Source: Karstenula rhodostoma CBS 690.94
Taxonomy: Eukaryota > Ascomycota > Dothideomycetes > Pleosporales > Didymosphaeriaceae
Direction: 5' to 3'
Assembly: GCA_010093485.1 (NCBI GenBank)
Contig: MU001493.1
Location: forward strand, 343,599 to 407,598
DNA length: 64,000 bases
How positions within the stretch are numbered: the first letter of the stretch is position 1; each line of letters begins with the position of its first letter. Shown here piece after piece: positions 10,734 to 23,270 of the stretch. The translations under genes were made by a program, and so were the position numbers. Below the pieces are notes generated by a model. It searched no databases and had not been told where the DNA came from. It saw only the letters and a list, made by a program, of their open reading frames with translations.

Positions 10734-12215
10734 ATGACGGCCGACCTGAATGCCTCACTGGAAAATGTGCGGCAGCTCCACGAACAGTCTGCACGCGTGC
10801 AGCAGCAGTAAGTGTTATAATGTGCAGTACCTCGTCTTGAGTTGTGCGCAGAGACCCGAACGCGCTGAGCGATACCTGTCGTAAATACGTCCAGGTTTTC
10901 TCTACACTCACTGTAGGCGCAAGTAGGCATCTTTCTTTCCAAGCGAGGTGTATATTAGCACTCAGTGTTGGTGTGCACGTTTAGCCAAAAACTGCACTTT
11001 CCGCTCTCAGTCCTGACCAAATCCGTAGGATCAAAGATCTGAAGGAAGAACAGTGCAGACTGGACCTGGAGTTCGAGAAACAATTGGAGCGGCATACACA
11101 AGCAGATTGCAGGCAATTAGCGAGCATGATGCACACAAAGCTCCCTTTGGAGCTTAGGGAACTGATCTACCAATATCTGTACCTTGAGGACGGCCCCATT
11201 CCAGTGGGCTCATACCACTTCACGATTTATGTCCCTGAGCCTCTAAGGTCGGAGGACAATAATCCTCCAGCACACAGCGAACCCTTCATAATCATGCCGG
11301 AAGGAGCCACAAGACAAGACCACAGCCTTGAGCGGGATGAGCATGTCGTCTACCCAGATAGTAGACTCCTTGATCCTGCATATCTTGGTCACGCTTTGGC
11401 CAGAGACGCCTCGATGTACTATTTCAAGTCAAATACCTTTACGGTTTGCACTCTGGAAAATGCGCTTTCCGACTTTCTCTTTCGAGATCCCATACATAAC
11501 TTTATTGGAGGACAAACAAGCCTGGAGAGTGCTGAGCCCCTCGGCCTGATTCCAATCGACTACATCCGCAACCTCGAGATCCGTGTCAAATACGAACACT
11601 ACTTCACTTACCTCACCTTCTACGAAGAACTCCACGATGGCGAGAAGACTCTCATACAAGGCATTTTTGACGCTCTGGACGATTTCAGTAGTCGCGTCAG
11701 CCCTGCTACTGCATCGCAGCTACATGTCGAGATTTGCATGATGTCGGCGTCCATCCCGCTGCGAGATAGTCTTAACGAGCGTACCCACCTGAACGTCCTC
11801 GAAGCCATTCGCGTTCCTGTATACGTGCTGAAGCACGATCTAGGTGCAGACATCAAAATCACACACTACGATGAGTATCTCAGCCCCTTTCCGAAGGACA
11901 AAACCGCCATATTCCAACTATCAAAGGATCAGTGGTCAAAGGTATGCCCCTAGTTCATCTTGATCGATGACTCTGCAGCTAATGCCTGTCCACAAACAGG
12001 AGAAACGCGCCTTTGAGGCTGCCGGCATTGAGTACTCGCCGTTGTCATACCTTGTTGCGCGTACAACGAATCCAAGTGAGCACATGCGCTTGATCAGAGA
12101 TACCACAGAACTTCGCTGGGGGCTCCGGTTCGCCTTGGATTCGTCATGTACACAGCCGATTGCAGAATTTGGACGTTGGCCCAACGTTGTATCCGAGACT
12201 GCTCATCATCGATAA
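10734..12215 (+). CDS. F-box-like orphan protein
   Basis: Three exons are predicted: 10734-10807, 11011-11941 and 12000-12215, about 406 residues. A second acceptor at 11028 keeps the same frame and would drop six residues. The N-terminus is a charged coiled coil ([21 protein letters not shown]). It is followed by the F-box-like signature [18 protein letters not shown], and later by [17 protein letters not shown] and a hydrophobic ENALSDFLF segment. Proteins of this build are numerous in Dothideomycetes. They usually lack an assigned function; a role as an SCF substrate adaptor is only inferred from the F-box-like motif. The GTAAGT donor of exon 1 and the final 57-bp intron both restore frame. 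Confidence 0.72.
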
Positions 12216-13351
12216 AGTCACTGCTTCTGGAATTGCTTCACATTATCGGGCTGTTTCTCTCGAGAATTGAGGCCCAACTAGTTTTACCCTGCATCTTCTG
12301 GCTATATCATATGTTAGCACAGCTGTCTCAAGCTATTCTATATTCAAATCACGACCATGATCAAGTAACCAGGTGCTCGCTAACATAGCGATGATGTCCC
12401 TGATAACGCCTAAAAATTGAATGTAAACCGAGGCCGTTGCCAATCGACCACGAGATTTTAACCTTAGGTGAGTTGAGTTAATATATATGTGTTCACAATG
12501 CTGACCTAATACTCCATCGCTGATGATTTTCTGATTGTTGTCACAAACCATGAAGTGGTGTCCCACAAAATGGTAGACAAAACATAGTCTGCGACTGCCG
12601 CCTGATAGTAACACAAGATGAAGCGTTATGAGCGGGTAGACGAAGCATCCGATGTTCACGTCCGTAAAGAGGAAGTTGTCCTTCTGAGTGTCAGCGGTAT
12701 ATTGGAAGCTTGACGTGCTGCGGAAGGCCTAGTATCCAAGGACACTAATGACGCTCACGAGTCGCCGGGCTGGGCCACACACGAGAATGAGATGCTTGTC
12801 GATTGGCTGGGCCGCACACGAGAATGGAATGCTTGTCGATTGGCTCTAGCTATAAGCAGCTAAAGCATTGAGCCTTCATGCAAGATCCGGCAACGAAGAT
12901 CCGGAGAAATGCTAGATCAAACTGTTCACTAGGGTATCAGCCGCAACTGCTGGCTGCTGCCGCGGACGATCTGGATCGGCATGCGCATTGAACAAACATC
13001 GATTATTATCTCTGACCCTCTCAAATAATTTCAGGGCTAGAAATTGGTAGGAATATCTAGTGTTCAGCCTTGTCACAGCGCCGGACAAGGGTGAGTGGTT
13101 CACGGCATGCGGGGGTTGCTTGGCATGCGTCATTGGTCGATGCCGTTACTTCCAGCAGTCACACTATCTTTGCCATCACCTGCCAAGTATCGCGACACAG
13201 TGGATGCAGGTTTGCAGGCTATACCGGGCCAGCCCTTATAGAGTCTTATGTGAACGTCTGCCCGTCGCTTCGCCCATCCCATCAACCCAATCCGCCCCGC
13301 CAACGAGCCCCTCACCGAGTCGCGTCTACATTCGCGACACCCCACCAGACT
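12216..13351. other. Intergenic, no gene recognised
   Basis: No coding potential was recognised. The interval contains one 37-bp tandem duplication at 12769-12842 and presumably the promoter of the phospholipase D gene. Confidence 0.5.
12769..12842. repeat. Tandem duplication, 2 x 37 bp
   Basis: Two adjacent 37-bp units begin with gctgggcc and end with gcttgtcgattg. They differ at only three positions. The unit is non-coding and falls between the F-box-like gene and the phospholipase D gene. Confidence 0.85.
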
Positions 13352-15969
13352 ATGGCAGACGACACAGGCGACCGGAAATTGAAAGACAAGATCGCGCATC
13401 CGTTCCCGCATCTGCGCCAGAAGCTCAAGGATACGCAGCTCTATGATGTGAAAGTCAAGGCGACGCATGCGAAGCACAAGGTCGGAAAATTCACCAACCT
13501 GATCAATCCGAACCATCGCCATGACGAAGAGCATGAGCAGAAGACGGACGAGAAGCGAAGTCGGGTCTGTGAAAACCATCGCTTTGAAAGCTTCGCACCA
13601 GAAAGGGATGGCAACCTAATCAAGTGGTATGTCGATGGCAGGGATTACTTTTGGGTAAGCAGTCTTGAGGGGGATGTTGAGGATGTAGGCACTAAACGAA
13701 GAAGGCGCTCTCGGAGGCTTTAAACAACGCCAAGGAGACGATATATATTGAAGACTGGTGGTTGTCTCCGGAACTTGTGAGTACCATTGCAAGGTTGTTT
13801 TCCCAATGCTAAGTGAGATAGTTCCTCCGCCGACCTCCATACTACAATCAGGACTGGCGTCTAGATTCGATTTTGAGGAAGAAAGCGCAAGAAGGTGTCA
13901 AGATATACATCATTGTATACAAGGAAGTATCTGCAGCACTCACTTGCAACAGCCGACATACTAAGGATGCCATAATGGGCCTTATTACTGACGAAGATGC
14001 GCCCGGCTATGGCAATATCAAGCTCATGAGACACCCTGATCACAATGTTTTCGAAAATGCCGGTGATATGACATTCTACTGGGCACATCATGAGAAGTTC
14101 GTTGTAGTCGATTACGCGGTAGCATTCATTGGCGGCCTGGACCTCTGCTACGGCCGCTGGGACAACAAGCAGCATCCTCTCGCAGATGTGCATCCTTCGG
14201 GTGTCCAGAACGAGATCTTTCCCGGTCAGGACTTCAACAACAACCGCATCATGGATTTCCAGAGCGTCGACGACTGGAAGTCGAATCAGCTCAGTAAAGC
14301 AGAATATGGCCGCATGCCGTGGCACGATGTAGCAATGGGTGTGATTGGACCGTGCGTGTACGACATCGCGGAACACTTCATCCTTCGCTGGAACTTCTGC
14401 AAGCGAGACAAGTACAAGAGAGACGACCGGTACCCGTGGCTCACCCTCGAGGGTAGGGAGGGTGAAGATGAAGACCTTATTGGTGTGCAGCGGCCAAAGT
14501 TTCCGGTCGGCGGCTACGAACATCACCCCCTTAGTCCACTGTCGGGGAAGAATCTCGACAACCGCGGAACGGTACATGCTCAGATAGTAAGGAGCAGTGC
14601 AGACTGGAGTAGCGGGATATTACCCGCCGAGCACAGTATCCAAACCTCGTATTGCGATTTGATCCGCCAGGCTGAGCACTATGTTTACATTGAGAACCAG
14701 TTCTTTATCACAGCTACAGGCGAGCAGCAGAGCCCTATACACAACCAGATCGGCCGCGCGATAGTCGAAGCCGTGGTCCGGGCAGGCAAAGAAGGCCGGA
14801 AATTCAGGGTCATCATCGTCATCCCTGCGATTCCTGGGTTCGCGGGCGATCTCAGGGAGGACGCAGCAACCGGAACGAGAGCCATCATGGATTACCAGTA
14901 CAAATCGATCTGCAGGGGAGAGCACAGCATCTTCGAGCAGGTTAAGGCCCAGGGTGTAAATCCTGATGAACACATCTTTCTGTTCAACCTGCGATCATAC
15001 GACCGACTCAACGTCAACGCAAAGCTCAAGAAGCAAGAGGAGGAGTCGGGTCTAAAGTACAAGGAACTGCAATTGGCCGAAATCGAGGAACTCGAGGCCC
15101 CGCTCGAGGGTGGCGATGAAGCGCGCAACCGCGCCAAAGAAAAACGACGGCTGTTCGCAGGAGAACACGAGGAATCCGTCGGCCTGGGCGACCAGGGTGG
15201 CATCATCGACCCCGACTCCATCGCCGACGACGCCATGCTCACGGACAAGAAGCCCTCCGCCGAAGAATGGGAAGGCGACCCCGAGTCCGAGAAGGAAAAC
15301 TTCTTCCAGGAAGAGCTCTACGTGCACGCCAAAGTGTGCATCGTCGACGACGAGTACGTCATCTGCGGATCGTCCAACATCAACGACCGCTCGCAGCTGG
15401 GCTACCACGACTCTGAGCTCTCCATCGTCATGCGCGACACCGACACGGTGGACATCACCATGGACGGGCAGCCCTTCAAGGCCGGCCGCCACGCGCACAC
15501 GCTGCGCTCCATCCTCTGGCGCGAGCACCTCGGCCTCATCCCGCCCCAGTCCCTCGACGCCTCCGACGACCCAAACGCCCAGCCCCCCGCCGACCACTCC
15601 CCCAACGACACCCTCCCGGGCCCCGAAGCAGACTTCGTCCTCGACCCCCTCAGCGACGACCTCTGGGCCATGTGGACAGACCGCGCCTCCACAAACACCT
15701 CCGTCTTCCGCGACCTCTTCCACGCCGACCCCGACAACAGCATCCTCACCTTCGAGGACTACGACAAGTTCACCCCAAACCCAAAGACGGACAAGGAACA
15801 CAAGCAGGGCCACTTGTACGACCTGTCGCGCCCCGTCGAAGAGGTCCGCCGCGAGCTCGACCGCGTCCAGGGTCACCTCGTGTGGATGCCGCTCAAGTTC
15901 TTGGAGAACGCCCCCATGGCCGAGAAGGGGCTGCAGGTGAATGCGTACACGGAGAGTATCTACACGTGA
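13352..15969 (+). CDS. Phospholipase D
   Basis: Three exons (13352-13654, 13705-13776, 13822-15969) give 840 residues. Both HKD catalytic motifs are present: HHEKFVVVDYAVAFIGGLD near residue 215 and HAKVCIVDDEYVICGSSNIND near 626. Other family blocks are IYIEDWWLSPEL (exon 2), MPWHDVAMGVIGPCVYDIA, YIENQFFI and NLRSYDRLN. The enzyme hydrolyses phosphatidylcholine to phosphatidic acid and choline. No PX or PH domain is evident, so it fits the shorter fungal PLD class rather than full-length Spo14. The N-terminus is basic (KLKDKI, HAKHKVGKF). A charged, poorly conserved insert of about 90 residues lies just before the second HKD motif. The last 900 bp are markedly GC-rich at third codon positions. 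Confidence 0.93.
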
Positions 15970-16758
15970 GACGTGGAACGAGCGTCGTCATGATGGGAAT
16001 GGGAATGGGCAATGCGGTAATGTGGTTACGACTTGGATCCAGAGGGAATTCGAGGGGCAGAGGCACGTCCGAGGCGTTTGGACTCTGCGCCTGGCTGGTA
16101 GGCTTCGCTGTTCCGGGGTTTGGCTTCGTGCGGGTAATCTTTGTTCTTCTGTAGTGCGTGTAATCGAAAACATTCCCAATGGACACGATAGTGCCCAAGT
16201 CGATAGTCCAGTTTAAGCGACGTATGTATATGTATTGTCTACCCTAGGGCGGCAACTCATGATATCGTAGCGCTGTGTGCGAACTCGTGAGCCCACTAAA
16301 ACTACTACAGTCATCAATTGCGCACTGTGTTGTACACATCAGACACCACATTGCACCACGCGTTGAAGGTTTCAAGGTATACACAAATGCAATCGATTCA
16401 TTAGATACATCCGTCTCCATCCGTCATTGCGTTCAAAGTCATGTCAATCGACCGTAGGCCGTCTGTACTCGTCATACTCTGCCATCAACATGTCTCGTAA
16501 GCAAATCTATGCAAAACTTTGTAAGCCAACCCATATCCACACTCATGTCCACTCGCGTTGTGAAAAACAGGTGCAGGTGGGGGTATAATGCCGTATGCCG
16601 CAAGTGAACGGTAAAACGCAGCAAGACGCGGGGAAAAAACGCAGTCATCGCAAAAAACACAGTACAATCTCTGGTACAGTCTGGAGTGGGTAGACTCAGG
16701 GTTTCAAGGGGCAATGGTGGGGACGTTGCTCCACCCGGTCAAGTTTGACGGCGAAGAC
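15970..16758. other. Intergenic between convergent genes
   Basis: This is the shared 3' region of the phospholipase D gene and the coiled-coil gene, which converge here. No further gene is supported. Confidence 0.5.
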
Positions 16759-19700
16759 TCATTTCTTGCCCTTCTTCTTCTTGTTCTTCTTGGAAGAAGT
16801 CTTGGGCGATTCTCCCTCCGCGGGTGCGTCTTCGGTGCTGGGTGTGTCGGGGACAGATTCATCCGCTGGGGCATCCTCGGTGATGGGCGTGGCAGGAACA
16901 GCGTCATCAGCAGGCTTCTCATCAGCGCCCTCGTTCGCCGCTGGGGCGTCCTCCTTGGGTGCTTCTTCCTTCGGGGCGTCCTCTTCGGAGGCCGCAGGCG
17001 CGGCATCGCCGTTCTCCTTCGGGGCCTCGGGAACGACCTCGGCGGAAGGAGCAGCGACCTCCTTCAGGGCTTCGCTCGCAGCTTTGAGTGCAGCGTCTAG
17101 CTTCACCTGAAGCTCCTCCTTCTCCTTCTGCGCGTTCTGAAGTTGTTCTTCCGCCGCAGATGTCTTCGTCTCTGCCTCCTTCACGCTGGCCAAAGCTTCT
17201 TCCGCACGCTTCTCGGCTTCGGCGCTCTTCTGAGTGAGCTCCTCAATTGAACTCTTTCCATCTGCCAAAGCTTTCTCGGCGGTTTCCCGAGCCTGGTCAG
17301 CCGAGGAGTGCTCCTCCTTTAGCTTGGCAAGGTTTGCTTCGAGATCCGCGACGCTCTTCTGGTTTTCCTCCTTCAATTGCGCATGTGCTTTGGTAAGCTC
17401 CTCGAGCTCGCTCGCCGCACCGGTTTGGGCGGTCTTGGCGTCGGCGGTCGCCTTCTCTGCGGCCTCCAGCTGGGCTTGCAATTCAGTCACCTTGGAGTCG
17501 TTAGAGCTGGAAGCATCCGCCGCAGCGGCAAGCTTCTCTTCTAGCTCAGCGTTCGTCTTCTTGAGAGCCTCAGCATCCTCTCCGGCCTTTGCGACGGCAC
17601 TCTTGGTCTCAGCTTCGGCACTGTCAAGCTTCGCTTGCAGGTCCTTGATTGAGGTCTCAAGTGAGGCAGTCTTCTCGGTCTCGGCCTGAATGAGTAGTCA
17701 GTATACATGTAGATGAAGTATAAGTACGGTGTGGTGACATGCATCTCCCAGAAGAAACGACGGAATGACAGGTCGGAGAAGTGAGTGGGGTGAGGGAGTA
17801 ACTTACAGTGGCAGCACCGGTGGCAGCATCCAGCTTCTCTTGGAGGGATTTCAATTCAGTCGCGCTCTTCTCAACTTCCTCGTTGGCCGTCTTGAGTTTG
17901 GTGTCAAGCTCTTCACGCTCTGACTGTGCAGTCTTCAACTCCTCGGCGGCCTTCTCGCTGTTTTCAGTGGCACTCTTCAGTTGCGATTCGAGTTCAGACT
18001 TTGAGGCCTACACGACTAACGTTAGCAAAACTATGATGGCGTCATGGGGTAGCACATGGCAGAGTACGTACCTCAACAGTCTGGAGACCCTTGATTTGCT
18101 CCTCCAATTCTGCAACCTTGGCTTCATGACCGGATGCAACTTCCAATTTCTGCTCCAAGTCCTTGACGCGAGACTCATGACCAGAAGATTGTTCTTGAGC
18201 AGCGGTCAACTCACCCTTGGTGGTCTCGTGCGCGGCAGTAGCTTCATCGAGCTTGGACTGCAAGCCCGCAACGCCATCGGCCTGTTCACGAGCAGCAGCC
18301 AGATCCTTCTCGAGGGCGGACAAGGCATCCTGGTGGCCCGACTTGGTCGATTCATGCTCGGTAACGCTCTCGTCGAGCTTTTGTTGAAGTTCAGTAATCT
18401 TGGCGCTCAAGTCGGCGTTGCTGTCCTCGGAAGACTTCGCAGCAGCAGACTTCTCGTCGATCTGAGCCTTGAGGGTCTCGATTTCCTTCGTGAGTTCGTC
18501 GACCTTAGCACCAGATGCCTGGGCCTCGGCCAGTTCAGCGCGAACCTTCTCGATTTCGCCATCCTTCTCTTTGAGAGAGCCCTCGATCTCTGCGAGCTTA
18601 GCGGTGAGGCCATCGGTCTCAGTCTTCGCCTCAGCTGACTTGGCCTCGGCATCGGACTGTGCCTTGGAAAGAGACTCTTCCAGATCCTTTATCTTCGCGC
18701 TGAGAACCTCTGCGTCGCCCTTAGCTGCTTCTGCAGCCTGCAGCTCAGCCTGCTTCGACTCAACATCGGATTGAGCCTTGGACAGCGACTCCTCGAGCTC
18801 CTTGATTTTGGAGGACAGACCATCGGCATCACCCTTGGCCGCTGCTTCGGCAGCCGAGATGGCCTCGTCTTTCTTGGCCAAGGAAGCTTCAAGTTCGCTC
18901 ACCTGAGAGGTCAAACCTTCAATCTGGCTCTTTGCCTCGTCTGCTTCCTTGCGGGCTGATTCGACCTGGCTCTGGATGGTAGCATTGCCCTCCTGAGCCT
19001 CAGCGAGCTTCTTCTCAGCTTCTTCTGCCTTGGCGACAGCGCTGGCATGGGCGTCCTTCTCTTCAGCAAGTTGAGTGTCCAATGCAGACTTCTCGGAAGC
19101 CAACTCTTCGAGCTTTTGCTTCGCAGCTTCGACGTCCTTGACGGCGCTGTCTTTCTCGGCCTCAAGAGTGGTGATCTTTTGGGCCAGCTCCTCTGAGTCG
19201 CCCTTTGAAGCTTCCGCCGTCTTGAGTTGTGCTTCCAATTCAGAGACGCGGGTTTGGTGCGTTCCGAGTTCGCCGCGGGTCGCGGCATGGGCGTCAGTGG
19301 CAGCAGTCAGCTCAGCGGCCTTGGCGGCCGCATCTTTCACAGCAGAGTCCTTCTCAGCTTCGAGGGCAGTGATCTTCTGGGCCAGCTCCTCTGCGTCGCC
19401 CTTTGATGCTTCGGCCGTCTTCAGCTGCGCCTCCAATTCAGAGACGCGGGTTTGGTGCGTTTCGAGTTCGCCGCGGGTCGCGGCGTGGGCGTCAGTGGCG
19501 GTAGCCACCTCGGCAGCCTTGGTGGCCGCATCTTTCACAGCGGTGTCCTTCTCAGCTTCGAGGGCAGTGATCTTCTGGGCGAGCTCCTCTGCGTCGCCCT
19601 TTGATGCTTCGGCCGTCTTCAGCTGCGCCTCCAATTCAGATACACGCGTCTGATGGGTCGCAAGCTCGCCACGAGTCGCCTCGTGTGCCTCCGCTGCACT

Positions 19701-21747
19701 GGCGAGCTCAGAAGCCTTGTCGGCGGCTTCTTTTTGTGCTGCTTCGAGTTCGGCGAGCTTTGAAGACAAGGCCTCCTCCTTCTCGGCGACAGACTTTTGC
19801 AGCGTTGCGATTTCGCCAGAAACATCACCCTTTGCAGCTTCGATGGTTGCGATGGACTGGAACGACATTAGCATGTGTCAATAAGAGGTCAAGTAGTAAT
19901 GACTCACGGCTTCAAGCTCCGAAATGCGGGTCTTGTGTCCATCGCTCTCTACACTACGAGCAGTGTGCTCCTCCTGCAATTTGCTGTACTCCTGGTCCTT
20001 GCTGGATAGCTTTCCAGTAGTTTCGCCGTGGCTGGCCTTCTCGGCATCAAGTTCTTGCTGCAGCGTGGCCAACTGGCTATCCAACTGCTCTTTCGCCTTA
20101 CTCAAAGACTCAACAGCTTCGTTCTTCTCAGAGGTAAGCGTGGCAATGGTGGCGTCTTTCGCTTCGACGTCAGCCTTGGGAACGAGAGCTCCCTTCTCCT
20201 CAGTCCAGGCGGCATCTGCTGCTGCCTTTTCGGAGGCGAGCTTGGCGATCTCCTCGTCCTTCGCCACGAGATCACTCTTGGGAACCAGAGAGCTCTTCTC
20301 TTCTTCCAGGCTTGCGTTTGCGGCACGGAGCTGCTCAAGTTCCGAGTTGGCCTGCAAAATAATGGTTAGTCATAGTCTGTGTCTACAATGGGTTCCAATG
20401 TGACAAACCTTTGCAAGTGACTCTTCCGCAGATGACTTGTCCGCAGACAGGGCAGCAATCTCACTGTCCTTAGCCTCGACCTGGGACTTGGGTACAGTCT
20501 CGCCGGATCCCGTACGCAGGCTCGCAATCTCAGCCTCGAGGGCCCTAACCCGCTCCTGAAGGTCGCTGATCTGCTTCTTCAGCTCCTCCTCGCGGGCATC
20601 GCGCTCGGCGAGTTTCCCGGCGAATTCCTGCTCACACTCCTCGACAACAGTGTGCCTCTCCTTCGCCTTGGCTTCCCGGACTTGTTGCACAACTATGCTA
20701 ACCATGTGCTCCTCCAGGTCCTTCTTGTCCTGCTGAAGTGTGCTTTCGCGCTCTTCGAAACCCTTTGCCCGCTCATTGTATTCGTGTTCGATGCCAGCGA
20801 TAGTGTCGTCCTGGCGCTTGACGGTGGAGTTTGCCTCTGCGAGGTCGGTCTTGGCCTGTTCAAGCTTCTTGCGAAGCTTCTCGACGGCGACCTCGGGTGG
20901 GTCATCATCGGTGGGCGAAGGCAGTTCGGGGTCTGTTGAGTAAGGTGTCAGCAGAGGAACACTATGGACCGACAGACAGGATGGCCCGGCAGTGATGTAT
21001 TCAGGTTGTAACGTACCAGCTTCTACGCTCGCATCGTCGGCAGCCTGTAGAGCTTCCCGAGCGGGCGTTCGCGGCGGCGTGTCTACACCGACATTGCGTG
21101 CAGACTCGTCGTCATCTTGCGGGATCTTCACAGCTTCCACATTCGCCTCTGTGACAACAGGCGACGTTGGGGACGGCGGTTGGTCCGGCTGCGGAACCCC
21201 ACCGAAGAAGTAGTTGTACGCCCTCCTCATACTGCTGGTGCGTTTGGGGAGCTTCGGACGGGTCGAGTTAGTCGACTTGCGACCTCTGCGATCTTCCGGC
21301 TGTTGCTCGGGCAGGACCGTGACGGGTGTGATGGTCTCGTTGCTTTTGTCCCGACGGGTGCTCGGATTGCGGGCTAGAAGCTTGCGGCCAAACTTTTGCG
21401 AGCCGGCGTTGATGTCGGCGAGGATCTGCTTCTGCTCCTTATTGGAGACACTGCAGTGGGCGGGGTGGTCAGTAAAGTCTTGGAGGGCTGGTAAACAAAC
21501 GGCAACACAAGGCGGCACCACACCGCTTGTTAGCGGGCAGGTGCAGCTAGCTCAAGGAGGTGCAATGCAATTGATTGGGTGGCGAGGGTTGACAGAGACG
21601 AGGCTCGAGACAGAAGCGTGCTTACCAGAGCAGAGGGTATGCAGAAATGGGGTGGTGCGTGGTTGAAAGTGTGCATGGAAAAGTTTGGTGTGGTAAGGGA
21701 AGTTAAACTCACTCGTAGCTCGACCGACTCCTTCCAAAGCTCGGCAT
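16759..21747 (-). CDS. Giant coiled-coil protein with internal 66-residue repeats
   Basis: Seven exons (21747-21713, 21450-21017, 20932-20409, 20351-19908, 19856-18072, 18007-17807, 17685-16759) join in phase to 1449 residues. After a basic, Ser/Pro-rich N-terminus of about 200 residues (RRGRKSTNSTRPKLPKRTSS), almost the whole protein is Ala/Glu/Lys/Leu heptad-like coiled coil, resembling tropomyosin or myosin rods. Three consecutive near-identical 66-residue units (core THQTRVSELEAQLKTAEA, then LAQKITALEAEKD) occupy 19130-19672. The C-terminus turns acidic and Pro/Ala-rich and ends in a lysine cluster (SSKKNKKKKGKK). There is no motor, membrane or enzyme domain. Similar fungal genes are sometimes labelled M-protein-repeat proteins only because of coiled-coil similarity. 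A scaffold or cytoskeletal role is inference. Confidence 0.85.
19130..19672 (-). repeat. In-frame 198-bp tandem repeats inside the coiled-coil gene
   Basis: Two full units and one partial unit, 198 bp (66 residues) each, begin about 19672, 19474 and 19276 on the minus strand. Equivalent landmarks recur exactly 198 bp apart (ccaatt at 19235, 19433 and 19631). Protein identity between units is very high, so the duplication is recent or homogenised. Confidence 0.88.
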
Positions 21748-23270
21748 GGTGATTTGCAGCTCAGCACTGATAGCAACTGCACTGCTAGCGTATCAAATTT
21801 TCTTTCCTGATTCTCCTAAGCGGGGAGCGCGAGCACAGCGTAGGTATTGGCCTTTATGTACGGGGCATAAACGGCGTGGACGTGCAGCCAGAGCTCAGCG
21901 CCGGGGTGCCAATCAAGAGCTTTGACGTGGCACAGGTCCGACGTACGGAAGAGTCAAAGATCAGACAATGCAGGTGCTTGTGACGGCAACGAGTGGAGGC
22001 GGTCTACCGCGGAGGCGCTTGATCAAGGGCAGCGTGGTGGCATGTCCTGTTCTCATGCAGCACATATGTAGTGACAGCGTGCATAGCTCGTCGACACACG
22101 AGCGAGCACGGATGGCCATGACGAGCCATCTCTCTCCTCGGCGATTACTTAGGTGCCCGCGACTTTGATCCGTCCTGGGCCTTTGATGTTTGGCCTCGAA
22201 GTGTCGAGGCAGCCTCTCACGGGCTCTTGGCCATGGCGTGGAGAGCGCTCGCAACACGGCTTCCTGGCTGATGCAAGATATGGACGGCGAAGAACCATGG
22301 GCGCCATGGGCCGGGGGGCGGATGCGTTGTCGTCCCGCAATGTCTGTGCGGATTGGCGACTGGAAAAGTGTTGACCGAGGATGCGCAAGAGGCGGTCAAT
22401 ACAGGGATTGCCGCCATCCGACGTCTGCCCTCGCTCCAACTCATCGAGGCCTGGCGGTTGCACTCGTCTGCCATTGCCGACCCTCCATCACGGCTGCTAC
22501 ATGCACAGAAGTTGGAACCAACACATCGTGTGCGTGCAGCGAGTCTGGGCCGTGACTGACAAATGGCTTGACAACTGGCACAGCACTGCAGTCGGAGTCT
22601 GAGTCTCTTGCGGACCCTGCATACTATTACCCGCCCGCCGCAGCCAGCCAAACGGTAAAATTCGCCTGCTTGTGCAACAGCTCCACATGTCGAGCTTCAT
22701 GCAGATCGCATCGTGATTGTACGTCGCAGCGCGCGCCATGCTGCGTCGACTCGCAAAGCTGTTCGCAGCATGCAAACTCTTCGTTGACCTGGTGAATCGC
22801 CCGACGCTCAGCGCAGTTGCTGGTGCGTCCTTTCAAGATCCCCAAAGCGCGCCGGCAAGCTATCAGGGCGAGTCGAAGTTGCGCAATTGCGCGCCGGGAG
22901 CACCAGGAGCACCAGGAGCACCAGGAGCGGTCTGCTTTAGACACTTCGCAGGGCTGGCTGTCGAGTTATGCACATGTGATTGCGCGGGGTCGACAAGATA
23001 GCAAGCAGCTATCCACACACTCATGAGCTTGCTTTGACCCTGCAAGTCAGTGATTCCGTACTCGTCAACAACATTCTTGACGAAATCTGCATGTATCACT
23101 AAGACAATTGCATTGTTTCAAGTCCCAGTCAAATACATAAAAACAATTGGGCACTACCGGGGTATACATGAACGCCTCGAGCGTCCCATTCATGCTTCAG
23201 CCTCGCGAAGTTCCCGGATTGAACACCCACAACGCCATTCGTAATCATGTTCCCAAAGCGCACACCGAGC
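21748..23270. other. Intergenic, GC-rich, no gene recognised
   Basis: Several overlapping open frames on both strands reflect GC richness. None shows a domain or a clean exon structure. The interval contains a 9-bp tandem repeat at 22897-22923 and the promoter of the coiled-coil gene. Confidence 0.45.
22897..22923. repeat. Minisatellite, 3 x GGAGCACCA
   Basis: Three perfect copies of the 9-mer GGAGCACCA are followed by a partial fourth. The location is non-coding. Confidence 0.85.

Noticed and set aside
10349..10942. 197-residue minus-strand frame extending upstream of the PMS1 start
   Set aside because: The Pms1 family start is the Met at 10519, and the upstream part covers the divergent gene's first exon and its leader.
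15052..15940. Long frames antisense and shifted to the phospholipase D gene (15052-15876 minus, 15110-15940 plus)
   Set aside because: Both arise from the high third-position GC of the real gene. Their protein composition is extremely biased (Val/Gly or Thr/Ser/Pro only).
19075..19653. Ser/Ala-rich plus-strand frame over the coiled-coil gene
   Set aside because: It is the complement of Ala/Glu/Lys codon repeats in the real minus-strand gene, with no independent evidence.
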